Of a stretch of DNA of 64,000 nucleotides, positions 45,972 to 53,962 are shown in pieces (the stretch's first letter is position 1; each line of letters opens with the position of its first letter). The position numbers and the translations under genes were made by a program. Origin of the DNA: Bifidobacterium aquikefiri. Its GTDB lineage: Bacteria; Actinomycetota; Actinomycetes; Actinomycetales; Bifidobacteriaceae. The notes beneath the pieces are model-generated. The model searched no databases, had not been told where the DNA came from, and saw only the letters and a list, made by a program, of their open reading frames with translations. Where the stretch lies: positions 248,001 through 312,000 of the forward strand of contig NZ_MWXA01000005.1 of NCBI RefSeq assembly GCF_002259795.1, read 5' to 3'.

Positions 45972-46421
45972 TTACTCCTCGGTAACGTGTGTTGCTGCTG
46001 CAGGTGTATCGGCTGCTAGATCCGATGTGGCAAATGTCGGCTGCGTTGCTGAAGACTTACTGTGCTTCTTACGCGACATAAACGACGTTGCCGTTGTTTT
46101 GGCAGCGTAGAAAGCTGCTGCAACCTTGATGATCGGCTTTCCAAGCATGGACGTATACAGATCGGTCAAAGCGCCAACATTGTTCACCGTCGTTGATGCC
46201 GCCGATGAAATCTTGTTCACGTCTGCGAGCGTATCATTCACCTGTTTCACGGTCGTTGTAGTCTCATCGATGGTCGGCATGACATGATCACCCGCCTGTT
46301 TCACAGTGTCGGATATCTGATCAAGCAGTCTGCCCAGTCGGATGAGTGGATAAATCAAAAAACCTGCCAGGACCGCAAAAGCGATGGCAGCAATAAGACC
46401 GGCGATTTCACCAACACCCAT
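45972..46421 (-). CDS. DUF948 family protein
   Basis: A 149-residue protein: N-terminal membrane segment at about 5-28 (GLIAAIAFAVLAGFLIYPLI), then a helical, coiled-coil-like region with spaced Asp/Val/Thr residues (TIDETTTTVKQVNDTLADVN) and a Thr/Ala/Ser-rich tail. This is the usual DUF948 layout; the role is unknown, with a general-stress or envelope function assumed from relatives. The start has AGGTAGGGG. The gene is the first of DUF948-small protein-alaS-ruvX-mltG. Confidence 0.82.
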   Translation of the reverse strand: MGVGEIAGLIAAIAFAVLAGFLIYPLIRLGRLLDQISDTVKQAGDHVMPTIDETTTTVKQVNDTLADVNKISSAASTTVNNVGALTDLYTSMLGKPIIKVAAAFYAAKTTATSFMSRKKHSKSSATQPTFATSDLAADTPAAATHVTEE

Positions 46422-46606
46422 ACCCCTACCTCTTTCTCAGTTAAATCTCGTACTCGCTCAAGGCTACCACCACGAATCGAAGTAGCCTGCTTTGACCCGT
46501 CAATTTCATGTCTCAGCATGATTGTTCATGATGCATATGAGTGAATAGTGATCTGTTGTCTCCCTTGGTTTGCCATGGTGCACACCACATCAATATCTCA
46601 AGTGTT

Positions 46607-47278
46607 TCATTGATTGTATGAAATGATGGAAAGAGCGTGCTCAATATCCTTGCTGGTATCGAAATCCAATCGAGTAACGCTACCATTGTGTGGTCTTTCA
46701 CTGAGGTCGTAGCCTTGAGGGGCAAAGCGATGCATGATGCTGAGCAAGGTATTGCCATGCGAAATCAACAGCACGTGATCGCCGTCCTGCAGCTTGGGAT
46801 AGCTTGCAATAACAGAGAAACCGCCTTCAATGCGCTTCCAATATTCGGCATCGGATTCTGCATCATGAAATGGATCTGCCTGCTTGAGAAAGTCCTTCGT
46901 TGCCGAAAGCCCGAAATGCTCAACAATCGCGTTGTAGGAACCAGCTCCATGGGGTGCACCTGCAGCCCACCATGCCGTTGCCATGTCCTGGCCTTCAAAA
47001 TACCCATAGAACTGCTCACGGAAGTGCATGTCCTGAATCACGTTGGGTTGATTGACCTGAGCCGTATTCTTCTTGAGAATTGTAAAGGCCGTTGTTGCAG
47101 CCCGTGTGGTATCTGAACAGAATGCAGCCGCGAAAGCAACGTGTTTCAGTTTTTCTGCAGCATTTTCGGCGTCCTGATAACCACTTTCAGTCAGCGGAGA
47201 ATTGGACCAACCCTGAAGACGGTTATATCTATTGAAATATGTTTGACCGTGTCGAACCAGATGCAAATGAAGAATCAT
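46607..47278 (-). CDS. Histidine phosphatase (phosphoglycerate mutase-like) family protein
   Basis: A 223-residue branch 1 histidine phosphatase. The phosphohistidine motif is LVRHGQTYFNRYNRLQGWS (RHG with catalytic His near residue 9); a second conserved piece is SDTTRAATTAF with Arg, and VLLISHGNTLLSIM carries the second His. Members include glycolytic mutases and broad phosphatases; the substrate cannot be told, and the sequence between is unlike true PGAM. The ATG at 47278 sits unusually close to GGAGG, so the exact start is uncertain. It is divergent from the holin-like gene. Confidence 0.87.
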   Translation of the reverse strand: MILHLHLVRHGQTYFNRYNRLQGWSNSPLTESGYQDAENAAEKLKHVAFAAAFCSDTTRAATTAFTILKKNTAQVNQPNVIQDMHFREQFYGYFEGQDMATAWWAAGAPHGAGSYNAIVEHFGLSATKDFLKQADPFHDAESDAEYWKRIEGGFSVIASYPKLQDGDHVLLISHGNTLLSIMHRFAPQGYDLSERPHNGSVTRLDFDTSKDIEHALSIISYNQ

Positions 47279-47370
47279 ACCTCCATTATTGCACCGCACG
47301 AACTGTTTGTTTGGTGAAGTGATGGCGGACTGGCTGTTATCACTCGGCTTCGTCGTGCACAATAATAGAT

Positions 47371-47736
47371 ATGGGACATTTCATAGGACGTTGGTTCACT
47401 CTTACCGTTGCTGCTGGAGTTATGGTATGGCTTTTGCCCGGAACCGTTATCATCGGGTCGAGCAATGTGCTGGCATTGCTCAGCTTTGCCTTGTTCATGG
47501 CGCTGATTAACGCCTCAATCAAGCCCATTGTGCATGTGCTTGCACTTCCGATAACGATTCTGACTCTAGGCCTTGCTGCACTGGTGATAAACGTCATCTT
47601 CATGGAGCTTGCCTCTTGGCTTTCTCTGGCAATCTTCCATACTGGCGTTTATATCGCGGGTTTCTGGTGGGCCGTCATCGGAGGCTTCATCATGATGGTC
47701 GTCAACGGCATCGTCAGCGCAATCATCGGTGATTAA
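47371..47736 (+). CDS. Small four-helix membrane protein, phage holin family IV/YvlD-like
   Basis: A 121-residue, strongly hydrophobic protein with four membrane segments (about 4-24, 28-52, 56-80 and 88-115). NASIKPIVHVLALPITILTL matches the pattern of the chromosomal YvlD/phage holin IV family (N-x-x-L/I-P-x-L), common in actinobacteria. No phage genes are nearby, so it is a chromosomal membrane protein and not a lysis holin. The ribosome site is weak. It is read opposite to its neighbours and converges on rpsD. Confidence 0.85.
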   Translation: MGHFIGRWFTLTVAAGVMVWLLPGTVIIGSSNVLALLSFALFMALINASIKPIVHVLALPITILTLGLAALVINVIFMELASWLSLAIFHTGVYIAGFWWAVIGGFIMMVVNGIVSAIIGD

Positions 47737-47770
47737 CCATTCATAGGAAGCATTGTTCAGACACGATTTT

Positions 47771-47873
47771 GAGTTTTGTTGCCTTTCTTTGGGGTCAAAG
47801 CTCAAAAACGCTGATATGGCGAACAGATGAAGCCAAAAAGTGGCATTGATACTTTCGAATTGCCACAAAACTC
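47771..47873. repeat. Family A palindromic intergenic element, copy A5
   Basis: A 103-bp element starting GAGTTTTGTTGCC (47771) and ending AATTGCCACAAAACTC (47858-47873). It lies 34 bases after the holin-like gene stop and 90 bases after the rpsD stop, in a convergent gap. The left arm is the weaker one (TTGCC for TGGCA). Confidence 0.75.
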
Positions 47874-47902
47874 GCAATCTCGAATACACAATCTCGAATA
47901 CA

Positions 47903-47946
47903 CAGTGGCGTTGGCATGGGGGAATTCCTCCATACCAACGCCACTG
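47903..47946 (-). terminator. 12-bp hairpin after rpsD
   Basis: CAGTGGCGTTGG (47903-47914) and CCAACGCCACTG (47935-47946) pair perfectly, with extra pairing inside the 20-base loop. It lies 17 bases after the rpsD stop. No U-tract follows on the minus strand, so termination is only presumed. Confidence 0.5.
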
Positions 47947-47963
47947 TTGACGAAAACCAGTAA

Positions 47964-48590
47964 TCAGCGAGCGTAGTACTCGACAACGTACTGGATATTG
48001 ACCTGAACTGGAATCTCTTCCGGTTCTGGCTGACGAGTCAATGTTGCCTTCAATGAAGCGAGCTCAACATCAAGGTATCCTGGGACTGCAGGAAGAACAT
48101 CGCGGTGGACGCCTTCGGCTGCGATCTGGAATGGAACGGTGGTCTGGCTCTTTGGCTTGACCTGAATGGTCTGGCCAGGACGAACGTGGTAGCTAGGACG
48201 ATCAACGATGTTGCCATCAACAAGAATGTGACGGTGAACGACGTACTGACGAGCCTGAGCTGTGGTGCGGGCAATACCTGCACGAAGAACCAAAGCATCG
48301 AGACGGCACTCAAGGTCACGCATCATGGCGTTACCAGTCTGGCCTGCCTCATGGGTACCCTTCTCGTATACTGCACGAAGCTGCTTCTCCGAAACGCCAT
48401 ACTGAGCGCGCAGACGCTGCTTCTCACGCAGACGAACGGCATAATCCGATTCGGTGCGACGACGTGTGCGGCCATGCTCGCCTGGAGCATATGGACGCTT
48501 TTCAAAAATGCGCTGAGCCTTAGGCGTCAGTGCAATGCCCAGTGCGCGCGACAGGCGAACCTGACGGCGTGAACGCTGTACTTTTGTCAT
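47964..48590 (-). CDS. rpsD: 30S ribosomal protein S4
   Basis: A 208-residue primary 16S rRNA-binding protein. The N-terminus TKVQRSRRQVRLSRALGIAL, without the zinc-type CxxC set, and the S4 RNA-binding domain (LDALVLRAGIARTTAQARQ, HRHILVDGNIVDRPSY) are typical. The frame runs upstream to 48659, but the standard N-terminus and GGAATAAC ribosome site favour the ATG at 48590. A GC-rich leader with several short inverted repeats precedes it; S4 often regulates its own translation, but no known leader motif could be assigned. Confidence 0.96.
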   Translation of the reverse strand: MTKVQRSRRQVRLSRALGIALTPKAQRIFEKRPYAPGEHGRTRRRTESDYAVRLREKQRLRAQYGVSEKQLRAVYEKGTHEAGQTGNAMMRDLECRLDALVLRAGIARTTAQARQYVVHRHILVDGNIVDRPSYHVRPGQTIQVKPKSQTTVPFQIAAEGVHRDVLPAVPGYLDVELASLKATLTRQPEPEEIPVQVNIQYVVEYYAR

Positions 48591-48854
48591 GTTATTCCTT
48601 ATAACTTCTGTCGTTATCTGAACGAAAGGAGGATCACTCCCCCGAGTCGGCCTCTCCAATGCTTCACCGTGACAAGCACGAACGGCGCGAAACGCCGCCG
48701 ACCCATTGATGGGCTATGACTCCAGATAAGTTTCCGCTGATGCGGACACCGAGAGAACAGCATACACGAAAGCATGTATAACTCTCTCTTCACCGCCGAG
48801 CGTCTCTTTGCCTCGTCTATTGCTCAGCATTGATGCATCGGCATTCCCATACAC

Positions 48855-51488
48855 TCAGAGCTTTTCGATCGGTGCCATGCGCAGCAGCAGACGCTTGACA
48901 CCATCGCTACCGAAGTCAACGGTGATTATTGAGTTTGGACCTTTGTCATGGAGTTCAGTCACCGTTCCAAGACCATATTTATCGTGCGCTATTTTATCTC
49001 CTACGGCGAAGTCCTCGACCCTCAATCCAGACTTGTTTGTCACCGACGGACTGGATGTGGTCGAGTGCAATCCCAAAGGCTTCGAACCCGCCGCTGCAGC
49101 CGTGGAACGTCGCCTTGTCGTCACGCCTGATGAATGACTGCCAGCCTGTCTCGAAGAGGCATTGCCGTACGAACCATATGAGGAACCACCGGAACGACGG
49201 CCTGAGCCATACGATGAACCATATCTTGAACCATACGATGCTGTCGAAGACCCAAATGCCGAACCGCCATTGCGTGACGAGCCACGACGAGATTCATGGA
49301 AATGTGCGGATCCATCTGCAGCTCCAAATGCCGGGGAGAAATCATCGTCTTCAAAGCCGCCAAATTCATCGTCATCGCCATGACCCCAAGAATTCTGCAT
49401 TCTCTCCATGTTCGATTCCCGACGCTTCCAGTCAATCAGCTGCTCTGGAATGTCATCCAGGAATTGGCTGGGAAGCATGTCATTCGACTGTCCCCACTGC
49501 GATCGCACCGAGGCGCGTGTCAGATACAACATTCTCCTGGCGCGGGTTATGCCAACATACGCGAGACGGCGCTCTTCCGCAAGCTCAGATGAATCCTCCA
49601 GGCTCCTCGAATGTGGGAAGGTGCCCTGTTCCATTCCGGTCAGGAACACGACTGGGTATTCCAAGCCCTTGGCAGTGTGCAAGGTCATCAAGGTCACCTT
49701 GCCAGAATCCTCGGATTCGGAGGGAAGCTGGTCGGAGTCTGCGACGAGCGCAGTGGTCTCCAGGAAGGACTGCAAGGTCGCATCTGGTGTATTCTGCTCG
49801 AATTCCGCAGCGACTGACTGGAGCTGCGAAAGATTCTCGACCCGTGATGCATCCTGAGGATCCTCGGACTGCTTCAGAGAGCTCAAAAGCCCCGACTTAT
49901 CAAGCATTTCACCAACGATTTCCGATGGTTTCCTAGATGACTGTGATATTCCACGCAAATCATTCATCAGATCTCTGAATTCAGCCAGCTTCGTCGCCGT
50001 GCGTTTGGGAACATCGGAAATCTCCCCAACATGAGATACTCCCGACCAGAAGCTTGCCCCATGCGATGCAGCGTATTCTGTGACAATACCCTCAGCCCTT
50101 GGGCCGAGTCCTCGTTTCGGGACATTCAGAATGCGCCTCATATTCACATCATCATCAGGATTCTCTATGGCCTGAAGGTAGGCAAGTGCGTCCTTGATCT
50201 CGCGCCGTTCATAGAATCTGGTGCCACCAACCAATTGGTATGGAATGCCTGCGTTGATCAGCGCTTCCTCCAGTGAACGCGACTGGGCGTTCGCACGGTA
50301 CATGATGGCAACATCCGAATACGAGATGCCCTGCTCTCCTGCAAGTCTCGCAATCTCTGTGGAAATCCAGGCAGCCTCCTGCTGCGCATTGTCGGCAGCG
50401 TAGCCGACGATCTGGCTGCCCTTGCCAAGCGCGGTCCAGAGTTTCTTAGGCTTGCGATCCTCGTTCTTGCTGATGACGGCATTCGCCGCATCGAGAATTG
50501 TCTGCGTCGAGCGATAGTTCTGCTCGAGCATGATGGTCTTCGCCTGTGGAAAATCCTTTTCGAAATCACGGATGTTGCTGATGTCCGCACCACGGAAGGC
50601 ATAGATGGATTGATCGGAATCGCCAACGACCGTAACCCATGCAGGTCCGGTTTTCCCGGCGCCTATGGCCGTGGGTGAAACTCGTTCATCGCCGTCGATT
50701 CCAGCGAGCTCACGTATCAAGACATATTGGGCATGATTGGTGTCCTGATATTCATCGACCAGAACGTAGCGGAACTTATGCCGATAATAATCCGCAACCA
50801 TCGAATCGCTGCGCAGCAATTCAACGGTTCGGACAATCAGATCGTCAAAGTCGACGGCATTGGCCATGGCAAGACGATGCTCATATTCCGCATAGAGCAC
50901 TGAATAGAGTTCCTCGACATTGCCGAAACGTCCTATCGAATGAGCGCGATCCCCGGGATGAAAGTCCGGCGCATATTCGCGGAGTTGAGACTTCCAGTCC
51001 TGCAGATTGTTCTTATAATCCGAGATTCTGCTCAACACGGCCCGTGGAGTGTAGCGTTTGACATCAACGTTGAATTCCGTTTCGATCATTTTCACCAGGC
51101 GCTCCGAATCCGCGGAATCATAGATTGAGAAGCCTGACTTCAAACCGATAGACTTTCCATCACGCCGCAAGATGCGGACGCATGCCGAATGGAACGTTGA
51201 TACCCACATGCGCTGGGCGACCGGTCCAATCAGATGCTGAAGACGCTCGCGCATTTCCGCCGCAGCCTTGTTGGTGAATGTAATTGCAAGAATCTGACTC
51301 GGCCAAGCTCCTATCTGGCTCAGAATCCAAGCGATTCTGCGAGTAAGTACGCGTGTCTTGCCGGATCCGGCACCCGCTCCTATCAGCAATGCGCCACCAT
51401 TGTATTGCACTGCCTGTGCTTGTTGAGGATTGAGGTCTCCAATGAGTTCCTCAGCTCGCCGTTGAATGACATCGGGGTCAGAAATCAC
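48855..51488 (-). CDS. pcrA: ATP-dependent DNA helicase UvrD/PcrA
   Basis: An 877-residue superfamily 1A 3'-5' helicase. Motif I is GAGAGSGKTRVLTRR near residue 37, motif II VDEYQDTNHAQ, motif III VGDSDQSIYAFRGAD, motif IV EQNYRSTQTIL, motif V LMTLHTAKGLEYPVVFL and motif VI VGITRARRMLYL. Residues about 735-790 are Gly/Ser/Tyr/Arg-rich with repeats of the GSSYGS type, followed by a C-terminal Tudor-like domain (VGDKIAHDKYGLGTVTEL) that contacts RNA polymerase in relatives. GTG start with AAGG upstream. It acts in repair and removal of protein blocks. Confidence 0.94.
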   Translation of the reverse strand: MISDPDVIQRRAEELIGDLNPQQAQAVQYNGGALLIGAGAGSGKTRVLTRRIAWILSQIGAWPSQILAITFTNKAAAEMRERLQHLIGPVAQRMWVSTFHSACVRILRRDGKSIGLKSGFSIYDSADSERLVKMIETEFNVDVKRYTPRAVLSRISDYKNNLQDWKSQLREYAPDFHPGDRAHSIGRFGNVEELYSVLYAEYEHRLAMANAVDFDDLIVRTVELLRSDSMVADYYRHKFRYVLVDEYQDTNHAQYVLIRELAGIDGDERVSPTAIGAGKTGPAWVTVVGDSDQSIYAFRGADISNIRDFEKDFPQAKTIMLEQNYRSTQTILDAANAVISKNEDRKPKKLWTALGKGSQIVGYAADNAQQEAAWISTEIARLAGEQGISYSDVAIMYRANAQSRSLEEALINAGIPYQLVGGTRFYERREIKDALAYLQAIENPDDDVNMRRILNVPKRGLGPRAEGIVTEYAASHGASFWSGVSHVGEISDVPKRTATKLAEFRDLMNDLRGISQSSRKPSEIVGEMLDKSGLLSSLKQSEDPQDASRVENLSQLQSVAAEFEQNTPDATLQSFLETTALVADSDQLPSESEDSGKVTLMTLHTAKGLEYPVVFLTGMEQGTFPHSRSLEDSSELAEERRLAYVGITRARRMLYLTRASVRSQWGQSNDMLPSQFLDDIPEQLIDWKRRESNMERMQNSWGHGDDDEFGGFEDDDFSPAFGAADGSAHFHESRRGSSRNGGSAFGSSTASYGSRYGSSYGSGRRSGGSSYGSYGNASSRQAGSHSSGVTTRRRSTAAAAGSKPLGLHSTTSSPSVTNKSGLRVEDFAVGDKIAHDKYGLGTVTELHDKGPNSIITVDFGSDGVKRLLLRMAPIEKL

Positions 51489-51570
51489 AACATATCCCTT
51501 CCTGCGTTGATTTCAGCATGAATTATGATGCATCTGGACTCATGAAATGCTCGCTCAACCAATCTAAGCC

Positions 51571-51673
51571 GTTCATTGTGAACTCGCTAAAGTACAACCG
51601 ACATTTTTTGAGCCGTATCGGGCTCAAAACACATAATTCTGTCAGTCTATACTTCAGCGAGTTCACAATGAAC
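51571..51673. repeat. Family B palindromic intergenic element, copy B2
   Basis: A 103-bp element starting GTTCATTGTGAACTCGCTAA and ending with its inverse GCGAGTTCACAATGAAC (to 51673); 24-bp arms with one mismatch. Inside is a second hairpin TTTTGAGCC/GGCTCAAAA. It lies 56 bases after the guaA stop and 82 bases upstream of the helicase gene. Confidence 0.82.
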
Positions 51674-51729
51674 AGTATCGATCGAGATTACAGCCACATG
51701 AAGTCTTTATAAAACGTCGAAAATGACGA

Positions 51730-53292
51730 TTATTCCCACTCGATCGTTGCTGGCGGCTTTGACGTGATATCGAGCGCAACTCGGTTGATGCCCTTGCATT
51801 CATTGGTGATGCGATTGGATATTTCTCCGAGAACATCATAGGGAACATGCGACCAATCTGCGGTCATGGCATCCTCCGAACTCACTGGACGCAGGATGAT
51901 AGGCGAACCATAGGTGCGCTCATCCCCCTGCACTCCCACCGAATGCACATGTGCAAGCAGCACGACCGGACACTGCCAGATGGTTCTGTCCAATCCAGCC
52001 TTGGTAAGTTCCTCACGAGCAATGGCATCGGCCTCGCGCAAGGTTTCAAGTCTCTCCCGCGTGATGTCTCCTATGATGCGGATACCCAGACCAGGACCAG
52101 GGAAAGGCTGACGCCAGACAATCTCATCCGGCAATCCCAGCTCAGTGCCGATTGCACGAACCTCATCCTTGAACAGGGTGCGAAGAGGTTCTATCAGCTT
52201 GAAATCGAGATCCTTGGGCAGCCCACCAACATTGTGATGCGACTTGATGTTCGCCGCGCCATCGCCGCCACCCGATTCCACGACATCGGGATACAGCGTC
52301 CCCTGAACCAGGAACTTGACCTTCTCGCCCTTCTCACCGGCCTTGGCAACGATGTCCCGAGCGGCTTTCTCAAAGGTACGAATGAAACGTTCACCTATGA
52401 TTTTGCGCTTGCGCTCAGGCTCACTCACACCCTTCAACGCGGAAAGAAAATCTTCCGATGCGTCAACGGCAATGAGCTTGATTCCCGTTGCCTTGACGAA
52501 ATCGTGCTTGACCTGTTCTACCTCGCCCTTGCGCAGCAGACCATGATCCACGAAGACGCAAGTCAGCTGGTCGCCGATGGCACGATGCACCAAAGCGGCA
52601 GCAACCGCAGAATCGACTCCGCCTGAGAGTCCGCAGATGACCTGGTGCCTACCCACCTGTGCCTTGATCTTTTCGATCTGTTCGTCAATGATGTTGGATG
52701 CATTCCAATCCGATGGAAGTCCGGCGCATTCATGGAGGAAGGAATTGATGAGTTCCTGACCGTGAACCGTGTGCTTCACCTCTGGATGCCATTGCACACC
52801 GTAAAGTTGTCGGGAGGTGTCTTCCATGGCTGCAACGGGAGCGGATGCCGTCTGTGCAAGCACCTTGAAGCCCTGAGGAGCCGTTTCGACTGCAACACCG
52901 TGGCTCATCCAAGTGGTCTGGGTGCGTGGAGAATCGTGCAGCAAACCTTCCGGGGCACTCACCGTAACTTCCGTCTTGCCATATTCTCCGGTTGCCGCTC
53001 GATCAACATTGCCGCCAAGCTCATGTGCCATGACTTGGAATCCATAACAGATGCCAAGCACGGGCACCCCCGCGTTGAATATGGAAGGATCTATGTCTGG
53101 AGCTCCGGGTTCGTATACCGATGCAGGACCGCCAGAAAGAATGATTGCACGAGGATCCTTGGCCAGCATCTCGTTCACTGGCATCGAATGAGGCACCAAC
53201 TCGGAATACACGTGCGCCTCACGCACCCTGCGCGCGATGAGTTGAGCGTATTGTGCACCGAAATCCACAACCAGAACTGGGCCCTTAGCCAT
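51730..53292 (-). CDS. guaA: GMP synthase (glutamine-hydrolysing)
   Basis: A 520-residue bifunctional enzyme converting XMP to GMP. The class I amidotransferase domain (about 5-195) has the nucleophile [16 protein letters not shown] and the catalytic pair in [11 protein letters not shown]. The PP-loop synthetase is [20 protein letters not shown] near residue 225, followed by the dimerisation domain ending IEWE, the normal C-terminus. GGAG is well spaced before the ATG at 53292. In bifidobacteria guaA commonly sits next to xfp, as here, on the opposite strand. Confidence 0.97.
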   Translation of the reverse strand: MAKGPVLVVDFGAQYAQLIARRVREAHVYSELVPHSMPVNEMLAKDPRAIILSGGPASVYEPGAPDIDPSIFNAGVPVLGICYGFQVMAHELGGNVDRAATGEYGKTEVTVSAPEGLLHDSPRTQTTWMSHGVAVETAPQGFKVLAQTASAPVAAMEDTSRQLYGVQWHPEVKHTVHGQELINSFLHECAGLPSDWNASNIIDEQIEKIKAQVGRHQVICGLSGGVDSAVAAALVHRAIGDQLTCVFVDHGLLRKGEVEQVKHDFVKATGIKLIAVDASEDFLSALKGVSEPERKRKIIGERFIRTFEKAARDIVAKAGEKGEKVKFLVQGTLYPDVVESGGGDGAANIKSHHNVGGLPKDLDFKLIEPLRTLFKDEVRAIGTELGLPDEIVWRQPFPGPGLGIRIIGDITRERLETLREADAIAREELTKAGLDRTIWQCPVVLLAHVHSVGVQGDERTYGSPIILRPVSSEDAMTADWSHVPYDVLGEISNRITNECKGINRVALDITSKPPATIEWE

Positions 53293-53298
53293 AAACAC

Positions 53299-53827
53299 TC
53301 CAAACCGTTAACCGTATATATATAGGTATGCTGCACACAGATGCCCGAGGCAGCTAACCATAACCATAGTTGAGCAACCATACTTGATGAACGTGGCGAA
53401 ACGATCGTAACCGTGTGCACGATACCAAGCAAACGGGCGAAGTCGAGCAATGCGTGGCATGGCTCGCAATCCACTCGCACACACCTATGTATTATGTGGT
53501 CCGTTTGCGACATACAGTTCCATGTTCATTAGTCGCAACATTTTTGTTCGAAACTGTTCATTCCGTCGGAACATGAAGTCAACACGCCGTTAAAAAAGGG
53601 ACTGCACAGACGATCGTAGCGATTCTCGATAAGAAAAAACCGTATACGATAAGCTTCCAATGCCTGTATTCCGCCCTTATTGCAAGCTCATAAACCTAAC
53701 AGAAACAAGCGCATTGCGAACAACATCTAACATTCACGATAAAAAACGTCCAAAAGTCGTCTCTACCTCGTAGCATGAGTGGCATTGGGAATGAGAACAT
53801 CCTGGCATCATAACGAGGTGGTAATCA
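53299..53827. other. Long non-coding region between divergent guaA and xfp
   Basis: About 530 bases with no supported gene. The region is AT-richer than its surroundings in the stretch 53520-53760 and holds several short palindromes, among them TGTTC-N9-GAACA (53555-53573). No tRNA, riboswitch or repeat of families A or B was found. It must carry the promoters of xfp and guaA, but I could not choose -35/-10 pairs with confidence. Confidence 0.6.
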
Positions 53828-53962
53828 ATGCCCACAACAAATAATCAATCGCACAACACAGTGCAGGAGTACAGGAGTACATATGACGAATCCTGTTATT
53901 GGCACCCCTTGGAAGAAGCTGGAAAACCCAGTATCCGAGGAGACTTTGGAAGCCGTCGATAG
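53828..53962 (+). other. Possible 44-codon leader reading frame overlapping the xfp start
   Basis: ATG at 53828 is preceded by GAGGTGG at good spacing and is followed by 43 sense codons, with a TAG at 53960-53962. It is out of frame with xfp (start 53883) and overlaps its first 80 bases. No similarity is recognised, so it may be chance or a leader that couples or limits xfp translation. Confidence 0.2.
53865..53877 (+). promoter_or_regulatory. Duplicated ribosome binding site of xfp
   Basis: CAGGAGTA occurs twice in direct tandem, giving AGGAG at 53865-53869 and 53873-53877. The second has 5 bases to the xfp ATG; the first is 13 bases away. A double site may raise ribosome loading for a highly expressed gene. 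Confidence 0.7.

Noticed and set aside
47371-47736. Prophage remnant marked by the holin-like gene
   Set aside because: No endolysin, integrase or structural gene nearby, and the protein fits the chromosomal YvlD-like group.
48660-48854. Small RNA in the gap between rpsD and the helicase gene
   Set aside because: Only a 5-bp GC-rich hairpin (CGGCG/CGCCG) stands out; nothing matches a known RNA family.
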